Below, in pieces: positions 19,361 through 29,583 of a DNA stretch of 43,553 nucleotides. Numbering within the stretch: the stretch's first letter is position 1; each line of letters begins with the position of its first letter. This DNA comes from Cyclostephanos tholiformis (lineage: Eukaryota > Bacillariophyta > Thalassiosirophyceae > Thalassiosirales > Thalassiosiraceae). The DNA lies in NCBI GenBank assembly GCA_036939975.1, contig JALLPB010000066.1:1-43553 (forward strand), read 5' to 3'. The notes beneath the pieces were generated by a model. That model had not been told where the DNA came from. It did no database searches and worked only from the letters and a program-made list of their open reading frames with translations. The position numbers were made by a program, and so were the translations under genes.

Positions 19361-20123
19361 TAAAGAAATCACAGCCTTAATCCTGAATTTCTTCAAAAAA
19401 TACACGAATACTTTTGGGACAGCGTAGAAGAACGTATTGGGTACCTATCTACTTACCGTATCTACCGACCTCCTCTCCGCTCCATCGACTGTTCCGGAAG
19501 GAGTACGTCATTTTTAGTTGACGAGAAGTTGAGGAAAATTCTGAAGATTTCTACGTATTTTATCGTACGATACACTCTCAAGTGATGCTAACTACTCTAA
19601 AGTCGTACTATTAATAAAATATTTATTAGTGCTAACCATATCATAAAATAATAAGCGCGCAGACGAGAGAGGTGTCATCAATCACTCCAACGGTGAGTAC
19701 ATCATAGACAGAAAATTTTCACCCATGCGTGGGAATAGTACAGTAGAATATCTGAGTATCGTTGTCGTTGACCGGCCCGCGCCGCCCTTTCCCTCTCTTT
19801 CCCTTCTGCTCTTCAATCCACCGACCAGAAAACCCATTCCAGGGAGATTTTTAAGCTATCTCTTTTTTTTTTTTTTCATTCACCACATCACACACACTTC
19901 ACATCTCACATCACACAAGAGCAACGATGACGCCACCCAAAAGATTGATCGACCCCCCAGCCATCCTCTGCTCGGCCTTCCTTCCACTCCGTTCCCCCAT
20001 TTGAGGACTGAGTGTTCTCCCCCCATCTAACACGGGTACCACCCTCCACCGCCGCCGGTCGAGGCAGGACTGGAAGGACAATCACCTCGCCGCCTCGTTC
20101 AATATCGCCGGGGGGTGGGGGAA
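19361..20123. other. Upstream region of the SRA/chromo-barrel gene
   Basis: AT-rich to about 19720, then pyrimidine-rich with a T run at 19863-19876. It probably holds the promoter and 5' UTR of the gene starting at 20124. A short open frame (19725-20030) has a composition that does not look like a protein. No other gene is seen. Confidence 0.45.
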
Positions 20124-23100
20124 ATGGATTGTACCGGCGCAGTGGCCGAACTGAGGCCTCCATCTCCGACATCATCCTCGGTGATAAAATCCCTGACATC
20201 CAATTCTAAATCGAAACACCATTCCAGGGGGGGGGGGATCTCCCTGGCAGAGGCATTGGCGACGTCTGTCGCGGATTACGTATGCGACAAAAAACAAAGG
20301 ACGCCGATCAACGGGGTTTCGTCTGCAGTTAACTCCGCGACAATGACGATGACGACGACGGTGGGTGTGGATAGAAATTCGACGCGACAAATTCGACTGC
20401 TGGTTGGCTCCGTGGAAAAGTGCAATGCGGCGCTCGACGACGCGTCGAATGCCCCTGACTCCACGTCCACGAGGACCATGAATCGATCCTCCATGAGTTC
20501 TGCCGTGGCAGATTTAGCAAGTGGGATGAATATTTTCGGCAGCGGCGGCGGCGGAGTGAGATCCGAGGAGATTTATTGTCAAAGTAGCAACAACTGCGGC
20601 TCGGCGCCAATAGTCAGCGGGACCGCCGCGGCCGTGCTGGCACTTCACAACGCGTCCTGCTACAATAATTCTAACTACGACAATATCGTTTCCTCGAATT
20701 CTTCCATGGGATCTGACGAGAGAAAAATGATGATTGTGACTTCTGCCTTTGCCGTTACCGCCGGGGTGGAGTCAAAAGTTCTGACGGGGTCGGGCCAAGC
20801 CGTCGCCGAAGTGGCTCCTAATGAATCTTCCCCCACCCTCGCTGCCGGCAACGGCAAGAACAACGACAACGGCGATAAAAATAAATCCCATTCGCCATCG
20901 TTAACATCGTCATCGACGGGGAAGTTCCAAATTCGACACTCGGACGGTGCGCCGATTATTGCCGGGACCGCCGCCGCCGCGCAAATGAAGGCCATTGTCA
21001 CCGCCACTCAAATCACGAGTACTACGACAAATGTCGATGATAGGGGAGGAACGATGGGGAACGGCGATTGCGGCACTATTACTTCCGTGGCCATCTTGGG
21101 GCCGAGGGGGGATGAAATCTCTAATTTGAATAATGGTGGGAGTGTCGGGCATGATCATCATCGCAGAGTTGACGTTGGTTATGGAAGAGTGGGGGAGACA
21201 TACCAAAGGCATGGGTTTTCGTCATTGGGGGGAAGAGGGGGGGAAGCAGGATCTGCGGCTACTGCTGTGGCTACGATAACCAATCAGGGTTTCAGCGCGA
21301 TATCGTGGGTGGACCATCGTTCTAATAACGCAAGAATCACTCCCGACAATGGATCTTCTGCTCCTAAAGTATGTCCGCTGGATCATTCGTCTGCCCATCA
21401 AGCGCCCTGGGCTATCTCGTCAACAACAAGTACCCTGGCAGGTGGGATGGATATACTCGCTGAGATTACGTGCCACGCACCTCCCTTGCCACTTTCCTCA
21501 ACTTTATCACACACATCTACCACCGGATCAACTACTACTGTGTCCGCCACAAAAAATATCAATATATATCCACAACAAAATTACAAAATATCATCCTACC
21601 AAGAAATATATCATCAAGCTATGTCGTCGTCGTCATCTCAAGAACAGCATTCACAATCCCATCAAGCTCTGGAACATGAGCAAGTGCCACACGTAAGGTT
21701 GTCGCCCCAAAATGCAAAACGCGTATTGGCCATTCCAACGTACCAAGAGATTTATCGTGAAATGGGTATTTCTCCCAAAGATGGGCACCACTCCGGGCAA
21801 CGTCATCACTCAAACTTTAATTACTCAGTCGAGGAAGTGCCGGTTGATTCGCATCACTTTTCTCCTCGACAATCCGAATCTCTTCATTCACTAACAATGC
21901 ATCACCAACATAATAATCCCCCATCCTCCAGCGATGATCCTACGAAGCTTCTTTTGTCCAATCAATGCCAATCAAATTCACGTGCACCAACGGCACACTT
22001 TGGACATGTTAATCGAGAAGATATAGAGGAGGGAAAGGAATTATACACGCGGAAGGACTTGTGTCGATTTGGTGGACATATCAGTGAGATGAAGGACTTT
22101 CACGGTAATATGAAAGATGGGTGTGACAGTTTAGTTGTTGCAAATATGGTACGTCCCAACGAGAGTTTTTGATACATCATTTGCAACAATGTTCTCATGA
22201 CAATTTTTTTGGGGGGGGTCACCTTTCTACAACAAAGGAAAAAGATCTTCGAGAAAGTGATGGACTACTCTGGTTCCTCCTATCCACCGATCGTACCAAT
22301 GGAGGAGGAGCACTTTGTCAATCCTATCATAAAAAACGGCCCATCCGAATCTTTCGTTCATCCCTTCTTGGCGGGAAATACGCCCCCCCCTTCTTGGATG
22401 TCGAAGATGATATCGAAGAAGATTCAGATGTCGCTTATAGATATGATGGATTATACATGGTGCGTGCAGTTTGGGACATTCAAGGTCAGGAAACGGAATC
22501 CCATCCTGTCTCTGGAGAAAATGGATGGCAAACCTACTTCTTCACACGATTGCCCAAAAAACCGCTGGAAAAAGGGAAATGGGAAGATGGTATGGAATAT
22601 AATGCCATGGGCTGTCAAGAACTATGGAGCACGATACAAAAGATGCGCGGAGTACGAAAGCCAAAAAAATTTGAAATCCCCCCCCCTCCAACTAAGCTGG
22701 GACCTTTGAAGAAGTGTGCTATAAGTGGGGCGTTGAAGGATAGAAAAGCTGTGGGGCTTATCAAGCCTGTTGGGGATTTCCATGTTGCTGTCCCTAGGCT
22801 ACCGCCACAGGCGAAGAGTCCGCCGACAGTGCCCACGCAGAACCCAAGACGGAAGCATCACCCCCAAGAGCACAATGAATCGTTAGGGGGAGGAAGTCAT
22901 ATTCATGACGCAGATTGTGACGATGAATCTGACTCGTACAATTTGGACCAGCATCACACGTCGCAACTATCTGCACCGAAGCCATTTAACGTGGTAACAC
23001 ATCGTCCTCGACTTAATTTAACGCTTCATTCCGACAAAGCATCTCTCTCTGCTAGTAATGATGGTGTGGAGTCGAGCGATAGTGAATCATTCTCATCTGC

Positions 23101-25267
23101 ACCAAATCTAAACAGCAAGCAGAATAAGAGACGGAAGCTATCACCCACTGAGAAAAATTCAGATAATTGTGATGCCGCTGCCTTTATTCCGAAGCGCGCC
23201 ACGGCCGCTAAGGCGGAAGCTGCCAATAGGGACATGTTTGGCGGTTCGAAAAGTCAAAACCGAAAGTCGTCTGAGTCCGCGTCATCTGAAACCGGGGTAA
23301 AATTACCAATGCGAAATGGTGCAGGACGAACACGCACTAGGATACGGCACCACGATGAAATTGATTCCTCTTCATCAGAAGAATGTAAGCCAAAGTATTT
23401 AGTTGATCAATCCATTATCACAATAGGTTCGCGTGTCCTTGTGGCCTACAAGGGGGCTCTTTACAAGGCCACAATACGCAAGCGTCGTGAGAAAGCTGAA
23501 AGACATGACTTCCTGATACATTACGACGGCAACAAAAAATCGAACGTTCATTGGATACCCGTTGATGATATCAATAAAATTTTGGAGATCAATGTTGACA
23601 CTCCACCTAAAAAGAACAGCTCTGCCGCCAGTGTTGGTGTTGGAATGAAAGGTGCAACGAAAAAGAAGGAGAATAGTGCTGTAGACAATCGGAAAGGACT
23701 AGTGAAGCAAGAAAGCCTTGAGAGTAGTCGCAGTAAGGGAAGTCAGGAGGTGGTGCCTGCAGAAGAATCTGATATTGATGATGACCAGGACAGCGAAACG
23801 CCCCTAAATCCTATGCCCTTTGAAGAACGTGATATTGGCAAAGATGGCGGTGAGATATCTAAGTTGAATGATAATTTCTCTGAGAATGAAGAATTAGAAT
23901 CAGCCTCTGGCTCGAAAAAGAAGGTGCCAGCTCCCAAAGACGTCCCAGGGCCTGTGCTTTGCAACGCTGAACCAATTATTCCTTCTTCAGACGCTGCATC
24001 AAGAACGCTTCGAAAGACCGTTGTCAGTGATTTCCTCATAGCCGAACCAAAGAATTGTTCTGAAAAGGAAAAATCCATTGTTTCGTCCAATCACAATAAA
24101 ATTGAGATAACTCTAACTGACAAGGCCGATGGTGATAGTAATGTTGATGGAAGCGGAAACGAATCCGACGGAATCTCAACGAGTATTTCTGACAATGCCA
24201 AACAAGAGCAGGATGCAGATGAGCTTATGGCTGAACTGAAGTATCCAGTAGGGGGGCATGTCTATGTGGAATACCGTCAAGTTTTTTATTCCTCCACAAT
24301 TCTCAAGACCAGGCGGAAACGTGCAACTGTAGAATATCTAGTTCACTATGAAGGATACAAGAAATCGTCAGATACATGGGTGAAGGAAAATTCGCTCCAT
24401 GAGGTAAATGAATTGACGACGAAACGTTTTGAGGAGCAACGGATAGTGCCAGCGGATAATATTTATGAATCCGAACAGCCCTTGGAGTTGAGCACAGCGT
24501 CACGAAGGAAAAAGGTGCTTGCACTTGATACTCTGTCATCCGATAATTGTGACAACTCCACAACTCAGAAGAAGCCAGCCACCAATAAATTGAGGTCGGA
24601 TGCATCCGATGCCAGGTTAGACGCACTCGAATCTGGTGTAGCTTTCCTGGCAGGTTCCATGGTCTTTGTTGAATGGTCTGGCGCGTTACACCTTGCCAAA
24701 ATGCTCAAGAAACGATATGCAGGGGAACGCATGGAATACCTAATATCTTATGATGGGTATGATAGCAATCACGATACTTGGGTTTCGATTCGTAAGATTT
24801 ACGAAGTCAATCCACAAACGAAACGGGTGTACAAGAAACTCAATCTCGACATGAACATTGATGGTAAGAGGAAACAATGCGCGCCTCCATGTCTCGAACA
24901 AAGAGAGACGAGGAAGAAGGCTAAAATTGACGATGGGCGAAATGGGATAAGCAGGCAACCAACCTCCCGTTCATTATCTCGGGCAGCTGAGCAGTTAGGG
25001 CGTACTATCTCCTCTCTAAGCGGTGACATGCTGAAGATTGATCCGGGAGTGGAATTCCTCCCCGGCTCAACCCTTTTTGCCGAATACAAGGGTGGTCTAT
25101 GCCTTGCGAAGATGCTCAAGAAACGCGGCAAGGGCGAGTACATGGAATACTTTGTCCAGTACAATGGCTTAAAGAAGGCAGAGGAAGCGTGGGTGTCCAC
25201 AACATTGGTATATGAAATTAACCCTCAGACGAAGAGATTGTTTCGACAGCTATCGTTGACTAAATAG
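20124..25267 (+). CDS. SRA (YDG) domain protein with four chromo-barrel/Tudor-knot repeats
   Basis: Two exons are proposed, 20124-22148 and 22238-25267, joined by an 89-bp intron (donor GTACGT, acceptor CAAAG, phase 0), giving 1684 aa. The join restores an SRA domain: GGHISEMKDFHGNMKDGCDSL before it and DLRESDGLLW, RPIRIFRSS, KYAPP, YRYDGLYMVRAVW and FFTRLP after it (about residues 625-810). Four repeats follow near residues 1064-1129, 1342-1402, 1477-1539 and 1612-1679. Each has the pattern G-x-V-hydrophobic-V-E/A-Y-x-G-x-L, K-x-R, Y-x-V-x-Y-x-G-hydrophilic, W-V, as in MRG15/MSL3-type chromo barrels. The long N-terminus is Ser/Thr/Asn-rich with two YQEIY motifs and two API(V/I)xGTAAA motifs. 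SRA domains read modified or hemimethylated DNA and chromo barrels often read methylated histone lysines, so a nuclear chromatin reader is inferred. No catalytic domain is seen. Confidence 0.8.
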
Positions 25268-25454
25268 TGAAGCAGGATCCTAATTTATTACAATTCATAG
25301 CCCAATACATAACATATGATAGTAGACAAGCTTTTGGTTCCATCAAGAGATTTATCATGTGCTAGGTAGATAGACACTTGACACTCTTCTCTGGCTATTT
25401 GAAAAGACTATCTTTACCACAGTACCCCTGCCTGATGCGAAGATCGTCGATGCT

Positions 25455-26906
25455 TTAGTTCTTTGAAATCGATACTTCGCAATTTTGCATGAAATTGAAA
25501 TAGCACCAATTCGGACCATCAAATTTCATATCAAACCAGTAATTGACTCCCACAGTTTCACATGTCTGCGTTACTCGATGATACCAAAGCGATGGAATAT
25601 ACAGCATCTCTCCCTCTGATAACAAAATTTTTATTGGATGAGCTCTTTTTAGGAGAGGAAATTTTCGGTCGCCATGTTCAGAGTGCTTCAGTATGTCTGG
25701 TTCGATCCATTTCGTTTTGTATGATTTGTCTTCGTCGTCGTCCTGTCTGTCATCAGCGATTACAACCCAAGATGGGCCGTGCTGGTCCTCTGACGAGGAT
25801 TGAATCGGACAAAATGTCCCAGTGGCAAACAGATTCTCGTGCAGGAAGGGAGCATCCGCCGGTGGACACAGTACAAACTCCTTCTGACCCGAACAGACAT
25901 AAAATAGATTTTCATAGTGATCCTTGTGCATGGATGACACGGAGCGTTCGTTGCCAATCCACAAGTTGATTGCCTCCGGTGGTCCGGTCCCGAAGGCTCC
26001 CTCGGCGAACGAGAACGTTGTGGGGAAAATCTTCGTCGAGAACAACTTCGCCACTTCTGTTCGTAGACAGTCATTCTTTCCTCGGTATGGAACGGAGGAG
26101 CGCCAGTTACGTTCGTGAATAATATATATTTGTGAGTCTAGTTGAATCATATCCGTCGTCCATTCTTATATCGTACCTGTTTCGAGTAGTAGACAATTGG
26201 AGAGCGCCCGACACCATCAACGAAACTTTTTGTGTCGCAATATTCTATTCCTTCGTGACCAGAATGACGATGGAGTGGAAATTCACCAAGGCCGTGATGC
26301 GTCGATCCAACCGCGCATTCTGGGCCATTATTCGTCGATGGAACTTCGCATCCTGGATTTCTTCTCCTTAGTAGGTCACGGAACGTTTTGATATCCATCC
26401 TCTTCTCGTGCGGCTTGACGAACATCCGCCGTAGCCTCGGCGTTTCGCTTCCAACCATTGCGTCCATGACGTTTCTGACGCAATCGCCATATCCGTCGGG
26501 GGTAACATCCACGGTGAGTATCGTGTCGTCCCCGACATGACGAATGATGTCATCCAGTGTCAGACTCAGGGGTCTTGTATAGCCATCGGCGTCGGACGGG
26601 ATGGCGTTCTTGATGATGCAGGGAATATTTGGGCGAACATAGTCTGCGAATTAGTGATCGACACAAAATTCGAACATGAACATTATTATTATATTATTGA
26701 ATTATACACTTTCAATCAAGACGATATCAACATGAAGAATATTCGTTGCATGCAGCAGCATGCCCCTTCCTATGGTAATCACCTCGAAGGAAAGTAAACG
26801 AATCTGGCGGGGAGGTCAAGACTGCAACGGGGCGGCACCATAGTCCGCCAACGTCGTCGGAAAGAATCGTTAAGGCGTCTTCGTCTGCGTGGAGTGTTGT
26901 CGCCAT
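25455..26906 (-). CDS. JMJD7: JmjC-domain lysyl hydroxylase, JMJD7-like
   Basis: Three exons are proposed: 26906-26783, 26643-26177 and 26075-25455, with introns of 139 and 101 bp, giving 403 aa. The joins restore conserved blocks: FTFLR-DYVRPNIPCII across intron 1, and YYSKQ-NDCLRTEV across intron 2. VDVTPDGYGD is a JMJD7 hallmark. INLWIGNERSVSSMHKDHYENL supplies the Fe(II) ligands His and Asp, and the second His is in LWYHRVTQT. GVNYWFDM and YFNFMQ close the domain. The family are 2-oxoglutarate oxygenases; human JMJD7 hydroxylates a lysine of DRG GTPases. The protein is longer than human JMJD7 (about 316 aa), partly from an acidic insert (DDRQDDDEDK). It is convergent with the SRA gene and divergent to the next gene. 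Confidence 0.85.
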
Positions 26907-26935
26907 GGTGCATGGGGTCTCTTCTTTTAGAGGTG

Positions 26936-26973
26936 ACGTAAGTATGTACCATAATATGGTACATAATTTACGT
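26936..26973. repeat. 38-bp palindrome upstream of the JMJD7-like gene
   Basis: The core TATGTACCATA / TATGGTACATA (26943-26965) is a perfect 23-bp palindrome with one centre base. It is extended by ACGTAA on the left and TTACGT on the right with small gaps. It lies 30 bases upstream of the JMJD7 start codon. It could be an operator-like site or a hairpin in the 5' UTR. Confidence 0.5.
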
Positions 26974-27010
26974 TACTCACTCAATACGTACCTAGTAGGT
27001 ATGATTAGTA

Positions 27011-27027
27011 TTTGGCGCGGCGCCAAA
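27011..27027. promoter_or_regulatory. Inverted pair of E2F-type sites in a divergent promoter
   Basis: TTTGGCGCGGCGCCAAA is a perfect 17-bp palindrome made of two TTTGGCGC sites facing each other with one centre base. TTTSGCGC is the E2F/DP consensus. It lies 105 bases from the JMJD7 start and 47 bases from the next gene's start, so it could serve both. Confidence 0.55.
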
Positions 27028-27073
27028 GAGCCGATCCAGAGTCCGAACGACTAAGAGGGAGAGTGACCTGACC

Positions 27074-28441
27074 ATGGCGGATGATGATGCACCCATCAAC
27101 GGGAGTAACGACGAAACGGTGACGGCATCATCGGTCGCGAGCATCACAAACTGCGATGAGTGCGATTGTACTCGAGCCGGTGCGCCGCGCTCGCCATTAT
27201 CGCCGTCGTCTGTGAATGCCACCACGGCCAATAATGTCGGCGTCGGCATCAATGGCGATGGCGACATCGATTACGTCGACGACGGCAGCGACACGACAAC
27301 TCTACGACGTAAAATGGGGAAGACACTCGCCGCCATCTCGGACGCGGTCAATGAAAATCTCATCGTCGTGCGTTATGCGACGCTTTCGACGGTGCTGCTA
27401 CTGGGCGCGTACGGCGTTGCCAACACACCCCTTTTTTATCAATATAAGCACGTGATGGATATACCGCAAAAAATGTTCGTCGGGAGGAAGTGGATACATG
27501 GACGGATCGTGGGTATTGCGGGGAACGAAAATTGGGGAACTAACAGCGCGAGGGGAAAACCCGTCATCCGACAATCGTCGAATGGGATAGCACCAGTTCC
27601 TTACTCCTCGTCGACACTAGGGGCCGCTCGGACCGAGGAGAACGGCAGATCCAGCTCAAGCGATAAATACAGAGGCGATACTCCGGATTTACAAATCCAG
27701 CATACGCAAAGTCCAATTGTGGTTCTCTTCCGGCATGCTTCTCCCATGGAACGATTTTTGATCCAATTTACGGGGCGATCGCCCTCGAGTGCGTTGTTCT
27801 CGTCGTCCAACCACCGTCGTAATTTGCTCCATATTGAACTAGCTGGAGTGTCCAGTCCTCCATCCCATTCAAGCTCGAATATGTCTGCCTCTTTATCTAC
27901 TTCCCCCAATCAATTTCCACTCCTAGATCAACTCATACACCAGAATGCGAAGGTATCACTACAGCTGATTGCCCAACGAGTAAATTCTACAAATCTGAAT
28001 CTAGCCCGAGCGAGCGTCGGTTCTTACGAAAAAGACGGCACAGGGAGCGAGGATGACAAACGTACGGCTATTTGCCATTTGCACTATCAGCGGCCAAAGC
28101 AATGGTTCGCATCAACGAGCGCAAGTTTAGAATTGGTCCGATCGGGTCAAGCGTGGATTAATTGCGGTGGTGTGGCGGCACCCCTCTCTAGCGTTGATGG
28201 TAGAAATGGATCAATCATCCTCAATTTCAACCCATCGGCGAAGCAATTACAGGACGATGCCAAATTCATATCTGAACTGGAGAGGGCGGAATATTCCTCT
28301 TGGAAGTCAAAGGCTGGTATGTGGTCCTCTGATCACATGCGGCGATTACGAGGGGAGTACTTGGAAGAGGAGGAAAGAGCTAACAATAAATGGCGGGTGT
28401 GGAATATGTTGAAAAGGGGTTGGGAATGGATGAGAAAATAG
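27074..28441 (+). CDS. C3orf33-like membrane protein with nuclease-like (SNase) fold
   Basis: 455 aa in a single exon. The first 85 residues are acidic and low in complexity. One hydrophobic stretch, VVRYATLSTVLLLGAYGVAN (about 98-117), is a likely membrane anchor. The order after it, DIPQKMFVGRKWIHGRIVGI, then LLHIELAGV, then a C-terminal helix ending with KAGMWSS, resembles animal C3orf33 proteins, which have a staphylococcal-nuclease-like fold behind a membrane helix. The usual SNase catalytic residues are not obvious, so enzyme activity is not claimed. The middle (about 165-260) is Ser-rich. The match rests on motif order, not on a search; an unrelated single-pass membrane protein is possible. 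Confidence 0.5.
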   Translation: MADDDAPINGSNDETVTASSVASITNCDECDCTRAGAPRSPLSPSSVNATTANNVGVGINGDGDIDYVDDGSDTTTLRRKMGKTLAAISDAVNENLIVVRYATLSTVLLLGAYGVANTPLFYQYKHVMDIPQKMFVGRKWIHGRIVGIAGNENWGTNSARGKPVIRQSSNGIAPVPYSSSTLGAARTEENGRSSSSDKYRGDTPDLQIQHTQSPIVVLFRHASPMERFLIQFTGRSPSSALFSSSNHRRNLLHIELAGVSSPPSHSSSNMSASLSTSPNQFPLLDQLIHQNAKVSLQLIAQRVNSTNLNLARASVGSYEKDGTGSEDDKRTAICHLHYQRPKQWFASTSASLELVRSGQAWINCGGVAAPLSSVDGRNGSIILNFNPSAKQLQDDAKFISELERAEYSSWKSKAGMWSSDHMRRLRGEYLEEEERANNKWRVWNMLKRGWEWMRK

Positions 28442-28511
28442 TGTCTCAATTAACACGCCAACGTCAGATTGGAAATAGTCTAGCACAAAAAAAACTTAGT
28501 CATTGAACTGC

Positions 28512-29025
28512 TTATTTCCACTTGAGGTCGCAAACAAGGCTAACGTGATCACTTGAGATGCACTCGTTTGACATGGCAATAAACTTCTTACCCGCATCTC
28601 TCGTCGGGGCTGCTCCCGTCGTATCAACTTCGAAATTGTTTGTTACGAGGATATTATCCGTGGTAGATATGGAGGGGTTCGATATCCAGACAAGATCTTT
28701 GGAAATGTGGGCGGAAACTCCGGCCTCCACGTCATGGTGCACTCCCAGCTCCCTCGACTTCTCCCATTCATACACACGAAGATGGTCTTCTTTTTCTTCT
28801 TCAGTAGGAGCACGTGTCATCATTCAGCTTGTAGTGGTCCCCAACGACGCCGCCCTTCTTCTCTTTCATTTTCTTTCCCTTCCTCCTCCCGCCCGCCTTC
28901 TTTTGTACTGATAGTCGAAGTATTTGTATCTTGCATACGGCCTCGTCGTGATCGCACGTCATTTGTTTACGGTCAAATTCTTCAATCATCGAGGAAGGAT
29001 CGGTGCCCTCTATTTCCGTACTCAC
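28512..29025 (-). pseudogene. C-terminal remnant of an EEP-family nuclease (CCR4/nocturnin-like)
   Basis: Two open pieces on the minus strand follow each other in different frames. The first (29025 to about 28825) has FDRKQMTCDHDEAVCKIQ and a Lys-rich stretch. The second (about 28823-28512) has ELGVHHDVEAG, SKDLVWISNPS and ends ISSDHVSLVCDLKWK. The final SDH-hydrophobic-LVCD block is the C-terminal catalytic signature of the exonuclease/endonuclease/phosphatase fold, as in nocturnin and CCR4. KDLVWIS sits where these proteins have IDYI. The N-terminal half with the metal-binding Asn and Glu is not found in the 560 bases up to the next gene. I therefore read it as a broken fragment; hidden upstream exons are possible but I could not see any. 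Confidence 0.45.
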
Positions 29026-29583
29026 AGGATGGAAAAAATGCTAGGGTCCGAGGTGGCGATGAAATTTGGAAAGTGGGCCAGCTGGCAGCGTTCGGTAAGA
29101 TAGGCAAAATGATGAGCCGATATGTTGTTGCTTTGTACTTGTCGCTACTCGCACTGACGAGCCTACTTATAATTCATGACAATATTTGTTATTCGCATAT
29201 TGCAAAATCCATGAGCTCTTAGATCCCACTGTTCGCTCAATTCACGTAAGAGAGGATTGATCTCATTCCTCAACCTCAATATAACAATAATATCCTTGGT
29301 GGATGATCCCTGCAAAGAGGAACGCAAGGTGAGGAGGGAGCTTGTTGCTTAATAGTGGCGGCGGTCACCATGGAAGTAGAGAGGAACTTAACTACGATGA
29401 AAGTTTGGCGGAATCACAAATGAATACGAAGCCCACGAAGGAAGAGGATCGTCACCATCCATGAAATTGTTTGCTGACAGTTATAGTGCAATGCTACCTA
29501 GCTTGTTTCTTTGCATGAAGTCTTATAATATTCGTAAAAAAGGGCAATTTAGCAACATCGATGCGTCATGATTCTCTTCGTTT
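29026..29583. other. No gene recognised
   Basis: This is the space between the EEP remnant and the end of the bZIP-PAS gene. A plus-strand open stretch to 29222 includes a hydrophobic run (YVVALYLSLLALTSLLI) but lacks a convincing start or family match, so it is not called. Other lost exons of the EEP gene may have been here. Confidence 0.35.

Noticed and set aside
19725..20030. 101-aa open frame before the SRA gene
   Set aside because: It is Pro/Ser/Phe-rich from a pyrimidine tract with no domain, and it sits where the 5' UTR of the SRA gene is expected.
20124..22172. The 5' half of the SRA gene as a separate protein ending at 22172
   Set aside because: It would end in the middle of an SRA domain. 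A GTACGT donor and AAAG acceptor 89 bases apart, both phase 0, join the two halves cleanly.
22197..22709. 170-aa open frame overlapping the SRA gene in another phase
   Set aside because: It overlaps the conserved SRA half read in the neighbouring frame, and its own residues match no family. It is a shadow of the real exon.
25562..26371. Plus-strand open frames opposite the JMJD7-like gene
   Set aside because: The minus strand carries clear JmjC motifs with sound splice sites. The plus frames have no family match.
28707..29222. Plus-strand 171-aa frame with a hydrophobic C-terminus
   Set aside because: It overlaps the EEP remnant on the other strand and lacks any recognisable domain. The hydrophobic run alone is not enough.
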